A stretch of 64,000 nt of DNA from DASUAS01 sp963750045 (lineage in GTDB: Bacteria; Actinomycetota; Acidimicrobiia; IMCC26256; DASPTH01): assembly GCA_963750045.1 (NCBI GenBank), contig CAVVPD010000005.1, forward strand, positions 124,001-188,000, read 5' to 3'. Within the stretch, counting starts at the first letter, position 1, and every line of letters starts with the position of its first letter. The position numbers and the translations under genes are program-made. Below the pieces are notes generated by a model. That model had not been told where the DNA came from, did no database searches, and saw only the letters and a list, made by a program, of their open reading frames with translations. Positions 1-8,763 of the stretch are shown here, one piece after another.

Positions 1-1009
1 CCACCGGGTTCTCGTCGAAGAGGACGGGGGCCTCTTCGTAGCTCCGTTGCAGCTTCCGGTAGAACGGGCGGATCCAACCGCTGCCGAACTCGACGGGCAT
101 GAACCGCAGCTTCGGGAACCGGGTGGCGAGGCCGTGGCCGATGATCGACGCCATGGCGTCGACGAGGTTGTCCTTCTCCGACGACAACGTCAGAAAGGCG
201 GGGCTCGACCGCTTCGTTCGTGCCGTGATCGTCATCTCGCGGTCGCCGAGGCCCTCCCACTCGTTGGTGTAGCGGGTGTAGCCGGAGTCACCTGAATGCA
301 TGCCGACGACGAGGTCGAGCTCCTGCACCCGCTCCCAGAACGGGTCGAACTCGGGGAGCGCGAACGACTTACGGCCCTTCCACGTCGGGACCGGCGCCAC
401 CCGGATCAGGAAGATCTTCGCGCCGCGCTCGGCGATGTACTCCAGCTCCGCGAGGGCGGCTTCGAGCACCGCGAGCGAGATGATCGGCGTGCTGTAGATC
501 GCGTCGGAGTACACGTAGCTCCAGTGCTCGTGCATCCACTCGTTCAAGGCGTGGATCACCGCGCACACCGCGTCGGGGTCGTCGGCCATGCGCTCCTCGA
601 GCGCGCTCGCCAGCGTCGGCCACAGCAGCGTCCGGTCGATGCCCATCTCCTTCATGAGCTCGAGACGCGGCTCGGGATCGAAGAACGCGTCCAGGCTCGG
701 CATCGCCACCATCTTCCCGAACCCGGTCGCCGCGCTGCCGAGGCCCGTGCCGCCCTTCGTCACGTCGTAGCCCGCCCCGCCCGGCACCGCCACCTTCCCG
801 AACGTGGGATTGGGGATGTAGTCCGAGATCCTGTCGCGGATGGCGAGCTTGGTCCGGCCCTCGATGTCGACGTACTTGACGACCCCTGCGTATTCCCGCG
901 GGAGGAACTTCGTGAGCGCGTCGCGGTTCTCGTAGAGGTGGTTGTCGGCGTCGAACGTCGTGTACGGCAGTTCCCGATGCGTGATCTGGATGAACTCGGT
1001 GCTGGCCAT
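1..1009 (-). CDS. Amidohydrolase-family protein (amidohydrolase_2), C-terminus cut by window edge
   Basis: This is a metal-dependent TIM-barrel hydrolase or decarboxylase of the amidohydrolase_2 type. About 336 codons are visible and the C-terminus lies beyond base 1. The early FDADNHLYE motif, the segment MHSGDSGYTRYTNEWEG and the segment PVEFGSGWI all match the two full-length paralogues at 27458-28672 and 37900-39114. The ATG at 1009 is preceded by a purine-rich GAGGGGGT site. The substrate cannot be read from the sequence; relatives often sit beside CoA ligases and SDRs in aromatic or lipid catabolism. An inverted repeat lies 19-33 bases upstream of the start (see 1028-1042). Confidence 0.85.
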   Translation of the reverse strand, partial: MASTEFIQITHRELPYTTFDADNHLYENRDALTKFLPREYAGVVKYVDIEGRTKLAIRDRISDYIPNPTFGKVAVPGGAGYDVTKGGTGLGSAATGFGKMVAMPSLDAFFDPEPRLELMKEMGIDRTLLWPTLASALEERMADDPDAVCAVIHALNEWMHEHWSYVYSDAIYSTPIISLAVLEAALAELEYIAERGAKIFLIRVAPVPTWKGRKSFALPEFDPFWERVQELDLVVGMHSGDSGYTRYTNEWEGLGDREMTITARTKRSSPAFLTLSSEKDNLVDAMASIIGHGLATRFPKLRFMPVEFGSGWIRPFYRKLQRSYEEAPVLFDENPV

Positions 1010-1027
1010 TCCGACCCCCTCGTTGAT

Positions 1028-1042
1028 TTGCACTCCGTGCAA
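1028..1042. promoter_or_regulatory. Inverted repeat, probable repressor operator upstream of amidohydrolase
   Basis: The arms TTGCAC and GTGCAA are perfect complements separated by TCC. Read on the minus strand, a TAGAAT sequence resembling a -10 box lies directly before the repeat. The repeat lies between that box and the ribosome-binding site of the amidohydrolase gene, a usual place for a repressor to act. Which protein binds is unknown. Confidence 0.45.
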
Positions 1043-1076
1043 TTCTATGGCCCGTAGCGAGCGTACGCCAGGCGAC

Positions 1077-2360
1077 TCACGGCGCCGGCTCGGCGACGAT
1101 CGTGAACGAGGGGTCGTCCACGTCCTGGGCGCTGGTGTCGTAGCGCACGATGCGCAGGCGACGGGTAATGAGGATCCACGTCAGGAACACGAGCATCACG
1201 ACCGCGGCGACCGCCACCGCCTCGCCGGGCCCGAACACCGACCCGAGCGCGCCACCGATGAGCGCGGCGACGGGCACGCCGCCCGCCGTGAGCATCGTGT
1301 ACAGACCCATGACGCGGCCCCGGAAGGCATCGGGCGACACCGCGAGCAGCAACCCCTGGACGACCGTGCTCAACACGAAGAAGGCGAAGCCGAAGCCGGC
1401 GAGCGCCAGAGCCGTCACGAAGAGCGTGGTCGACGTGCTGATCACGAGATACATCGCGGCGATGCACGCGATCGACGCCGCGATCGCGAACCGCCGGCGC
1501 TGATCGGTGATGAATTCTCCCGCGATGAGCGCGCCCACGATCGCACCGACGCCGGTGGAGGTGGTGAGGAGCGCGAAGCCCGAGGCACCCTCGTGGAGGA
1601 GATCGGTCACGATGACGGGCAACAGCGCGGCGTGGTACACGACGAAGGTGGTCACGAACGTGACGAGCAGCAAGAAGCCGATCTGGGCGTCGTGACGCGC
1701 GAAGCGCATCCCGAGCACGAGCTGGGTCCGGAGTCGTTCGTGGGTCGGGTGGCGGCGGGTGTCGGTGTGCACGAACGTCCAGGCCAGTACGACGGCGAAG
1801 AAGCTGACCCCGTTGAGGTAGAACGCCCACTGCAGGCCCCAGCCGCTGATCACCAGCGCGGCGAGCGACGGTCCGAGCACCCGCATGAGGTTGGTCATCA
1901 CGCTCATGGACGCGACCGCCTCGGGGAGCTCGACGGCGGGGACGATCTCACCGACGACCGCGGTCATCGCCGGCTGGCTGAGCGCGGTGGCGACACCGCC
2001 GGCCGCGGCGAGGCCGAGCAGCAGCGGGATCGTCTGGTTCCCGGTCGCGACGATCAGCCCGAGCGCGACGGCAGGCGGCACCGCCAGCACATTGCCGACC
2101 ACGACCACCGTCCGCCGGCTCATCCGGTCGGCGAGCGCTCCGCCGAACGGCGCGAGCACCAGGAACGGCAGGAACTGCGCCACGAGGCTCAGCGCGACCG
2201 CGAAGGGCCACGCGCTCAACTGACGGATGGCCCAACCCAGCGCGACGTACTGACCCCACGTCCCGAGCTGCGACACGCCGTTGCCGACCTGGACCAGCGC
2301 GAAGTCGCGGTGGCGCATCACGAGGATCGAACGGGGGATCCGCGACTTGACGGCGACCAT
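1077..2360 (-). CDS. MFS transporter (MFS_3/EntS-like exporter)
   Basis: This 427-residue integral membrane protein has about twelve hydrophobic segments. The loop GGALADRMSRRTVVVVGN after the second or third helix is the typical MFS motif A (G-x-x-x-D-R-x-x-R-R). The start KSRIPRSILVMRHRDFALVQVGNGVSQLGTW... is typical of the MFS_3 group of drug and siderophore exporters. The ATG at 2360 was chosen; the frame is open to 2504, but the extra residues are not MFS-like and would run into the divergent gene's promoter. It is divergent from 2503-3018 across about 140 bases. The substrate is unknown. Confidence 0.85.
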   Translation of the reverse strand: MVAVKSRIPRSILVMRHRDFALVQVGNGVSQLGTWGQYVALGWAIRQLSAWPFAVALSLVAQFLPFLVLAPFGGALADRMSRRTVVVVGNVLAVPPAVALGLIVATGNQTIPLLLGLAAAGGVATALSQPAMTAVVGEIVPAVELPEAVASMSVMTNLMRVLGPSLAALVISGWGLQWAFYLNGVSFFAVVLAWTFVHTDTRRHPTHERLRTQLVLGMRFARHDAQIGFLLLVTFVTTFVVYHAALLPVIVTDLLHEGASGFALLTTSTGVGAIVGALIAGEFITDQRRRFAIAASIACIAAMYLVISTSTTLFVTALALAGFGFAFFVLSTVVQGLLLAVSPDAFRGRVMGLYTMLTAGGVPVAALIGGALGSVFGPGEAVAVAAVVMLVFLTWILITRRLRIVRYDTSAQDVDDPSFTIVAEPAP

Positions 2361-2502
2361 GGCGCCGTCACTCTTGCCGGGATGCCGCCCCGGCGCCACA
2401 CGTGCCGCGTCAGGAGGAGCCGCGATCCGGTGCCCACGGGGAGGACCACCCGCCGGGCGGAGGCTACGGTCGCTGAATCGTCCCGTCCAGAGGAGCCGAG
2501 CC

Positions 2503-3018
2503 ATGGCGATTGACCGTCAGGAATCCCCGTACCGCCGCGGGAACCGCTACGAGCGGCTGCCCATCCCCATGGTGGAGGAGCACTGCATCCCCGTCGACGC
2601 GGGGGCCGTCCAGCTCGTCGTGGAGTCCCGTGTCCTGACGAACGAGATCGTCGAGGACACGTTCCACGGCGCGGTCGCCGCCGACATCCCGTTCGACGAC
2701 TTCGGTGCGACGCTGCACGTGTGCGGCACCGCGGACGGCCTCGAGCACCTGCGTTTCGACTGCTTCGAGCACGAGCCGCACTACCACTACATCGACCAGT
2801 CGGCCGGCTCGAACACCGTCGTGCGCATCGACGAGCTGGCGGTCGGCGATCCCGTCGAGTTCTCGCTCGCGTGTGTCGAGCACCATCTCCCCGACATGCT
2901 GCGCAACTGTGGCGTCGGTGACCTGGCCGACGACGTGGTGGGCCAGCCCGAGCGCGTGCTGGCCGCGGTCGGGGAGGTCCGCGGGCTCATGCAGAAAGCC
3001 CGTCAACCGGTGAGTTGA
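2503..3018 (+). CDS. Conserved hypothetical protein, possibly DUF7700
   Basis: The protein has 171 residues and is soluble and acidic. The ATG at 2503 follows AGGAG with a 7-base gap, which fixes the start. It begins with a basic, arginine-rich stretch (SPYRRGNRYERLP). A histidine-rich core, DCFEHEPHYHYID, could bind metal or a ligand. I do not recognise an enzyme fold. It resembles an actinobacterial family that I recall as DUF7700, but this is from memory and uncertain. It lies 38 bases before the tandem CoA transferase on the same strand, so it may be co-transcribed with it. Confidence 0.7.
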   Translation: MAIDRQESPYRRGNRYERLPIPMVEEHCIPVDAGAVQLVVESRVLTNEIVEDTFHGAVAADIPFDDFGATLHVCGTADGLEHLRFDCFEHEPHYHYIDQSAGSNTVVRIDELAVGDPVEFSLACVEHHLPDMLRNCGVGDLADDVVGQPERVLAAVGEVRGLMQKARQPVS

Positions 3019-3055
3019 TGCGGGGTAGCGGGAGGGTCGCTAGCATCCGGCGACT

Positions 3056-5506
3056 GTGCGGCAACTCCTGAGTGACGTCACCGTGGTCGAACTGTCGACC
3101 GAGCCGGCCGGCTCCTACTGCGCCAAGGTGTTCGCCGATCTCGGCGCCGAGGTGGTGAAGGTCGAGCCACCGGGGGGCGATCCGCAGCGTCGGCATCCCG
3201 AACGGTTCGTGCACCTGAACACGAACAAGCGCGCGCTCGCGGTCGACGAAGACGGCGGTCGCGCGCAGGTGTTGGACCTGCTCGCTTCGGCGGACGTCGT
3301 GATCGAGACCCAGGGCGAGGGTGACCTCGAGGGCTTCGGCCGGTCGCGCGACGAGCTGCGGGCGCAGTTCCCCGCCCTGGTCGTGGCGACGATCAGTGGC
3401 TTCGGCACCACCGGCCCGTACGCCTCGTACCGGTGGTCGGACCTGGTGGCGCAGGTCGCGTCGTGGACGACGTTCCCGCAAGGACGCTCACTCGAGGTGC
3501 CCGTGCGCGCGCCCCGCATTGTCGCGCTGTGCTCGATCGGTCACACCGCCGCGCTCGGCGCGTTGGCCGGGGTCCTGCGGGCACGCGCCTCCGGCGCCGG
3601 CGCGCATGTCGACTGCGCGGCGTACGAGGCGCTCGGTTCCATCCCCGCGCGCGTGTGCCGCTACCTCGGTTGGGAGTACTCGGGTCACGTGCCGCTGATG
3701 CTCGCGGGGAACGCGTCCGACACGCTGCTGCCGATCGGGGTGTTCCCCTGCGCCGACGGCTACGTCTCCATGATGTCGACGCCGCAGCAACTCCGGGAGA
3801 TGCTCTTGGTGATCGACGACGACGCGTTGACCGCGGCGTTCGCGCGTCCCGACGCCTTCTCGAACCCCGAGACCAAGGAGATCCTCGACACCGCGCTCTA
3901 CCCGTGGCTGTTCGAGCACAGCCGCGCCGAGGCGACCGCGTTGGCCCAGGCCGCGCAGTGGCCACTGGCCGGGGTCTACAGCCCCGCGGAGGTGCTCGAG
4001 GCGGACCACCTCCACCAGCGGGGGTTCTGGGTCGACGTCGAGGATCCGACGGTCGGGCCGATCCTGCTGCCGGGGCCACCGTACCGTCACGCCGAAGGCG
4101 GATGGCGCCTCCACCGCCCGGCCCCGCCGCCCGCCGACGACGCGGCCACCGCGGTCCCGGCCCGGCCGCGCGCCGCGGTCGCGCCGGCGGACGGACCCAC
4201 CGATCCGGCGACGGCGCCGCTGCAGGGGATCCGCGTCCTCGACTTCACCACCGTGTGGTCCGGGCCGTACCTGACGCAGCTGCTCGCCGACCTCGGCGCC
4301 GAGGTGATCCGGGTCGAGAACCCGTCGGTGTTCCCACCCACGACCAAGGGGTACTTGCCTCGGCCGGACCCGAAGATGCTGCTCGGCAGCCTCCTCTCCA
4401 TGTACGCGCCGGCGGCCGAGGGTCGCGAAGACCGGCCGTACAACCGTCACGCGATGAACAACTCGATCGCCCGGAACAAGCTCTCGGTCACCCTCGACCC
4501 GCGCCGTCCCGAAGGCCGCGAGCTGCTCATGCGGCTGGTCGAGCAGTCGGACGTGTTCGTCGAGAACCTCAAGACGTCGACGCTGCACCAGATCGGGATC
4601 CACGAGTCGCAGCTGCTGGAGCGGAACCCGCGGATGATCGTGCTGCGGGCCCCCGCGGCCGGTTTGAACGGCGACTGGGCCGACTACACGGGGTTCGGCG
4701 CGCAGTTCGACGGTCTGAGCGGCTTCGCCCAACTGGTCGGCCATCACGACAGCGAGATGGTCGAGACGCCGGCGACGATGTACATGGACGCGGCGACCGG
4801 CCCCGCCGGCGCGTTCGCCGTGCTCGCAGCGTTGCACTACCGCGCCGCGGTCGGTCGGGGCCAGCTCGTCGAGCTCGCCCAGATCGAGAACGTGCTCAGC
4901 CAGCTCGGTGACGCGTTCCTCGAGGTCCAGCTCGGAGGCGATCCACAGCGCATCGGCAACCGCGATCCTGAGATGGCGCCGCAAGGCGTCTATCCGTGCC
5001 GTGGCGAGGAGCGCTGGCTCGCGATCACCACGCGGGACGACCACGAGTGGGCCGCCCTCGCACGGACCATCGGCCGCGAAGATCTCCTGGCCGACGACCG
5101 GTTCGCCACCACCGCGGGCCGGTACGCGCATCACGACGAGCTCGACCTCGCGCTCACCGAATGGACGACCGGCCAGGACCTCATGGCTGCCTTCCACTCC
5201 TTGCAGCGTGCGGGTGTGACCGCCGGACCCCAGTTCGACGAGGAGATGCTCGCGACCGATCCCCACGTCGAGGCGCGTGGTTGGATCCGTCCGCTCGAGA
5301 GCCGTGACGTCGGCAGCTTCCCGCACATCGGCTACGCGTTCCAGGGTGTTCCCCAGGCCTGGGACCGCGGCGCCCCCGTCCTCGGTGAGGACAACGACTA
5401 CGTGTACCGCGAAGTGCTCGGTCTCGACGACGACGAGTACGGGCGCCTCGTCGAGGCCAAGGTCATCGTGGAGGACTACCTCGACCGCGACATGAACCCC
5501 GTCTGA
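3056..5506 (+). CDS. Tandem-fused CaiB/BaiF (class III) CoA transferase
   Basis: The protein has 816 residues and contains two complete class III CoA-transferase domains, about residues 1-355 and 385-816, joined by an Ala/Pro-rich linker. Each half opens with the family signature (VVELSTEPAGSYCAKVFADL and RVLDFTTVWSGPYLTQLLADL), followed by LGAEVVKVE or LGAEVIRVE. Single-domain family members are about 400 residues, so this is a fused dimer. The family moves CoA between acyl-CoA and free acid. At the position normally holding the catalytic Asp, both halves show Glu (about residues 191 and 611). The GTG at 3056 is the start. A frameshifted paralogue of the same layout lies at 11281-13648. Confidence 0.9.
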   Translation: MRQLLSDVTVVELSTEPAGSYCAKVFADLGAEVVKVEPPGGDPQRRHPERFVHLNTNKRALAVDEDGGRAQVLDLLASADVVIETQGEGDLEGFGRSRDELRAQFPALVVATISGFGTTGPYASYRWSDLVAQVASWTTFPQGRSLEVPVRAPRIVALCSIGHTAALGALAGVLRARASGAGAHVDCAAYEALGSIPARVCRYLGWEYSGHVPLMLAGNASDTLLPIGVFPCADGYVSMMSTPQQLREMLLVIDDDALTAAFARPDAFSNPETKEILDTALYPWLFEHSRAEATALAQAAQWPLAGVYSPAEVLEADHLHQRGFWVDVEDPTVGPILLPGPPYRHAEGGWRLHRPAPPPADDAATAVPARPRAAVAPADGPTDPATAPLQGIRVLDFTTVWSGPYLTQLLADLGAEVIRVENPSVFPPTTKGYLPRPDPKMLLGSLLSMYAPAAEGREDRPYNRHAMNNSIARNKLSVTLDPRRPEGRELLMRLVEQSDVFVENLKTSTLHQIGIHESQLLERNPRMIVLRAPAAGLNGDWADYTGFGAQFDGLSGFAQLVGHHDSEMVETPATMYMDAATGPAGAFAVLAALHYRAAVGRGQLVELAQIENVLSQLGDAFLEVQLGGDPQRIGNRDPEMAPQGVYPCRGEERWLAITTRDDHEWAALARTIGREDLLADDRFATTAGRYAHHDELDLALTEWTTGQDLMAAFHSLQRAGVTAGPQFDEEMLATDPHVEARGWIRPLESRDVGSFPHIGYAFQGVPQAWDRGAPVLGEDNDYVYREVLGLDDDEYGRLVEAKVIVEDYLDRDMNPV

Positions 5507-5704
5507 TCGACCACGTCAGGCGACGACGCCTCGGGCACGAAGGTGTGCTCGGCGACCTCGAGGATCGAGGCACCGCGCCTCGTCCGGTCGCCATCATGTC
5601 GCGATGGGGCGTGGCTCGCTCGCGCCTGCCGGCCACGAGCAGCCGTCGGACACCCTGCGCGTGGCGATCTATTGTCGAGCCCGAGTCGACCCGGGGGGAA
5701 GAAC

Positions 5705-6859
5705 GTGTGCGCGCAGCTCAATTCCGACGCGCTCGTGGCGAGCGCGTGCGACGAGACCGGCCTCGACGACCTCGGTGACATCCCGTACCGGGAGCCGCTC
5801 GAGGTGCTGGTGGACTCACTGAACCACGAGGCGGGTCTCGACGACGAACGCCTGGCCGTCGCGGGCGGCACCATCGTCGGTTACTTCGCCAAGCGGCTGC
5901 GGCTGGTGGACGACCGCAAGACGTACCCGGCGATCGCCGACGAGAAGATCGTGGCGCCGGTGTTCATCGTCGGGCTCCCGCGCACCGGTTCGACGCACCT
6001 GCACGCGCTCCTCGCGCAGGTGAACGGCATCCGGACGCCGCTGCTGTGGGAGGGAACGTCGCCGTCGCCACCTCCCGAGCAGGCCACCTACACGACCGAT
6101 CCCCGTATCACGCAGCTGCAGACCGCCCTGGAAGCGACGCCGGCGGAGATGCTCAAGCGGCATCCGATGTCGGCCACCCGGCCGGAGCAGTGCAACATGC
6201 TCAACGAATGGAGCCTGGTCAACCAGGCGTTGCTCGCCTACTACCACGTGCCCGCATACCGCGACTGGTTGCTCGGGACCGACTACACCCCCGCGTTCGA
6301 AGCCCACCGCCGTACGCTGCAACATCTTCAGTGGCGCGTCCCCGGCCAATGGGTGCTCAAGTACCCGAAGCACCTCGTCGCGCTCGACCGGCTCCTCGTC
6401 GCCTACCCCGACGCCCGCATCGTGTGGACCCACCGCGATCCGGGGGTCGTGCTGCCCTCGGTGGCGAGCCTGACGGGGTACATCCGTGAAGCCACGACGG
6501 GGACGATCGACGAACCGCGCTTCGGCCGGGAATGGACGGCCCACGAGGAGCTGGTCCTGCTCCGCGGCCTCGGGGTGCGCGACCAAGCCGGCAACGACGA
6601 CGCTCGCTTCTACGACGTGCACTACCGCGAGCTCATGGCCGATCCGGTCGGCGCCGTCGCGGGCATCTGCGGACACTTCGGCCTGCCGTTCGACGACGTG
6701 TCGGACGCTGCGGTACGCCGGTGGGTCACCGAGAACCCGCGGGCGAAGCATGGCGCCCACGACTACACGCCCGAGCAATTCGGTCTCGACGCCGACGGCC
6801 TCCGGCGTCGCTTCGCCCCCTACATCGAGCGCTTCGGCGTCGACACGGGCCGCTCGTGA
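5705..6859 (+). CDS. Sulfotransferase family protein (Sulfotransfer_3)
   Basis: The protein has 384 residues. The 5'-PSB loop for the PAPS phosphosulfate donor is seen as VGLPRTGSTHLHALLA near residue 87. The later segment WVLKYPKHLVALDRLL followed by ARIVWTHRDP corresponds to the 3'-phosphate-binding region. The family moves sulfate from PAPS to hydroxyl or amine acceptors; actinobacterial members commonly act on lipids or are of unknown substrate. The GTG at 5705 follows a strong GGGGGGAA site. The stop overlaps the next GTG by four bases, so the two genes are translationally coupled. Confidence 0.88.
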   Translation: MCAQLNSDALVASACDETGLDDLGDIPYREPLEVLVDSLNHEAGLDDERLAVAGGTIVGYFAKRLRLVDDRKTYPAIADEKIVAPVFIVGLPRTGSTHLHALLAQVNGIRTPLLWEGTSPSPPPEQATYTTDPRITQLQTALEATPAEMLKRHPMSATRPEQCNMLNEWSLVNQALLAYYHVPAYRDWLLGTDYTPAFEAHRRTLQHLQWRVPGQWVLKYPKHLVALDRLLVAYPDARIVWTHRDPGVVLPSVASLTGYIREATTGTIDEPRFGREWTAHEELVLLRGLGVRDQAGNDDARFYDVHYRELMADPVGAVAGICGHFGLPFDDVSDAAVRRWVTENPRAKHGAHDYTPEQFGLDADGLRRRFAPYIERFGVDTGRS

Positions 6860-7770
6860 TCTCCGGCGAGAAGATCCTCGTCACCGGCGTCTCGGGGACG
6901 GTGGCCCGACCGCTGGCGCTGTCGTTGGCCGCCGAGAACGAGGTCTGGGGCGTCGCCCGCTTCGCCGACGCGACGGCGCGACGGGAGCTCGAGGACGCAG
7001 GCATCACCACCCACGCAGTCGACCTCGGCGCCGGTGACCTCGCAGGGATCCCCGACGACTTCACCTACGTGCTCCACCTCGCGTGGACGCGTGCCGACCT
7101 GAGCCAACTCGACCTGTCGCTCCGGACGAACGTCGAAGGCGCCGGCCTCGTGCTCGAGCACTGTCGAAGCGCGAAGGCCGCGCTGGTGATGTCGGGCATG
7201 GGCATCTACTCCCCGGCCCCGGACCCCTGGCACACGTACAACGAGACCGACCCCATCGGGCGGGCGGCCACCGCGTACGCGCCGACGAGCCCGGCGTCGA
7301 AGCTCGGGCTCGAAGCCGTCGCCCGCTTCTGCGCCCGGGCTTTCGACCTGCCGGTCACCATCACGCGCCTCAACACCTTCATGGGTGTACCCGCGTCGTT
7401 TCCCGGGATGCACATCAGTGCCGTGCTCGCCGGCCAACCGATGGTCGCCCCGTTCGATCCGAACCCGCACAGCCCGATCCATCTCGACGACATGGCCTGG
7501 CAGGTCGAGGCGCTGCTCGACGCTGCGAGCACGACGGCATGCATCACGAACTGGTGTGGCGACGACGTCACGACCGCGCAGGAGTGGGTGCAGTGGGCAT
7601 CGGAGTGGTCGGGGCTTCGGGGCGCGCTCGAGGTGCGCGAGGTGCCGTGCAGCCCGCCCGGATCGCTCGCCGACGCGACCCGGCGCCGGTCGCTCACCGG
7701 CCCCTGCCGCACGAGCTTCCAGGATTCGTTCCGTGCGCTCTACGAATCGATGCGCGGGGTGGCCCGATGA
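6856..7770 (+). CDS. NAD-dependent epimerase/dehydratase (extended SDR)
   Basis: The protein has 304 residues. The Rossmann motif is KILVTGVSGTVARPLA (T-G-x-x-G-x-x-A type) at the N-terminus. The acidic residue after the second strand and the segment YVLHLAW match extended SDRs. The usual catalytic YxxxK appears shifted: YAPTSPASKLGLE near residues 140-155 provides Tyr and Lys with different spacing, so activity is uncertain. It starts with a GTG that overlaps the sulfotransferase stop by four bases, so the two proteins probably act on one substrate. Confidence 0.85.
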   Translation: MISGEKILVTGVSGTVARPLALSLAAENEVWGVARFADATARRELEDAGITTHAVDLGAGDLAGIPDDFTYVLHLAWTRADLSQLDLSLRTNVEGAGLVLEHCRSAKAALVMSGMGIYSPAPDPWHTYNETDPIGRAATAYAPTSPASKLGLEAVARFCARAFDLPVTITRLNTFMGVPASFPGMHISAVLAGQPMVAPFDPNPHSPIHLDDMAWQVEALLDAASTTACITNWCGDDVTTAQEWVQWASEWSGLRGALEVREVPCSPPGSLADATRRRSLTGPCRTSFQDSFRALYESMRGVAR

Positions 7771-7870
7771 CGCTGCCGGGGTGACCATGCTCGGGCAGTC
7801 GGTGTCCGGCGTGTAACCGGCCCCGTTCCATGGGTACGACTGCGGTGTCGGCCCACGGACGGGAGAGGAG

Positions 7871-8296
7871 ATGGCCCTCGGCGAACGGAAGCAACGCGGC
7901 GTCATGACCCCCGCGAAGTGGGCCAACGTCGGCGTCCGCGCGGTGGTGGAAGGCGGTGTCGTCGCCGCGCTCGCATATTGGGGCTACGAGACCGGAGTCG
8001 GCACCGCCAGTCGCGTGGTGCTGACCATCGGGGCACCGGTGGTCGGGTTCGGGATCTGGGGCGCAGTCGACTTCCACCGCTTCGGACGTCTCGCCGAACC
8101 ACTGCGGCTGGTCGAGGAGCTCGTCATCTCCGGGCTGGCCGCCGTCGCCCTCTTCCGCGTGGGACAACCGGTGCTCGGCATCGCGCTGGCCGCCCTGTCG
8201 GTCACTCACCACGCGCTCGTGTACCTCACCGGAGAACGGCTCGTGCAGGCCCCGGCCCCGTCCGGCGGTGCCATCGACCGCGGCGGAGCTCGCTGA
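7871..8296 (+). CDS. YrdB/DUF2568 family membrane protein
   Basis: The protein has 141 residues and three or four hydrophobic segments (about residues 28-45, 51-68, 85-100 and 103-122). The short cytoplasmic motif GFGIWGAVDFHRFGRLAEPLR and the size match the DUF2568/YrdB family, whose function is unknown. The ATG at 7871 follows GGGAGAGGAG directly, a strong ribosome-binding site. The gene converges on the USP gene at 8306-8710, with a shared hairpin between them. Confidence 0.8.
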   Translation: MALGERKQRGVMTPAKWANVGVRAVVEGGVVAALAYWGYETGVGTASRVVLTIGAPVVGFGIWGAVDFHRFGRLAEPLRLVEELVISGLAAVALFRVGQPVLGIALAALSVTHHALVYLTGERLVQAPAPSGGAIDRGGAR

Positions 8297-8311
8297 GCCG
8301 TTCGGTCAGCG
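8291..8311. terminator. Bidirectional terminator hairpin between convergent genes
   Basis: The arms CGCTGA (8291-8296) and TCAGCG (8306-8311) are perfect complements. Inside them CCG-TT-CGG extends the stem with one bulged G, so the stem has nine pairs. The stop codons of both convergent genes lie inside the arms. There is no clear U tract, which is common in high-GC actinobacteria. Confidence 0.6.
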
Positions 8312-8710
8312 GGACGGGGTGTCGTCGCGTTGGCGGACGATGGTGACCGGGCGAGGGGAGTGGTGCGTGAGGTACTCACCAACGCTTCCGAGCACGATGT
8401 CCATGAGGAGGTTGTGGCCTCGCGAGCCGATCACGATGAGATCGGCGTCGTCGTCCCGGGCCGTGCGAACGAGGAGCTCGCGCGGATCTGCCATCTCGAT
8501 GACCGTCCGGAACGCGACATCGTGCTCGCGCACGTACTGAGTCGCTTCCCGCAGGACGGACTCGCCTTCGCCTACTGCCTCAGGTCCCGACCAACCGTGC
8601 ACCGCGACGATCTCGGTCTCGGAGCCGCGCGCGAGCTCGACTGCCCATCGAAGGGCCTGCTTCGAGCTTTCCGAACCGTCGACTCCAACGACGACGCGGC
8701 GCAGTGTCAT
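8306..8710 (-). CDS. Universal stress protein (UspA domain)
   Basis: The single-domain USP has 134 residues. It begins RRVVVGVDGSESSKQALRWA and ends with the nucleotide-binding signature VIGSRGHNLLMDIVLGSVG (G-x-x-G-x9-G-S), so it belongs to the ATP-binding group. USPs sense or buffer stress and energy state in the cytoplasm. The ATG at 8710 follows AAGGAGGAAGG at workable spacing; a GTG at 8719 is also in frame but sits too close to that site. Confidence 0.9.
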   Translation of the reverse strand: MTLRRVVVGVDGSESSKQALRWAVELARGSETEIVAVHGWSGPEAVGEGESVLREATQYVREHDVAFRTVIEMADPRELLVRTARDDDADLIVIGSRGHNLLMDIVLGSVGEYLTHHSPRPVTIVRQRDDTPSR

Positions 8711-8763
8711 GGTCGGCACCTTCCTCCTTGCCTGCGATCAGCGCAGGACGTGGCTTCGTTCGG

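Noticed and set aside
942..2513. Long plus-strand frame opposite the MFS gene
   Set aside because: The translation is low-complexity and charged, while the minus strand encodes a membrane protein with MFS motifs. It is a GC shadow.
3488..5326. 612-codon minus-strand frame opposite the CoA transferase
   Set aside because: The plus strand has two conserved CoA-transferase domains; the minus frame has no recognisable fold.
5518..5531. Hairpin AGGCG-ACGA-CGCCT after the tandem CoA transferase
   Set aside because: A five-pair GC stem without a U tract is expected by chance at this base composition; not enough to call a terminator.
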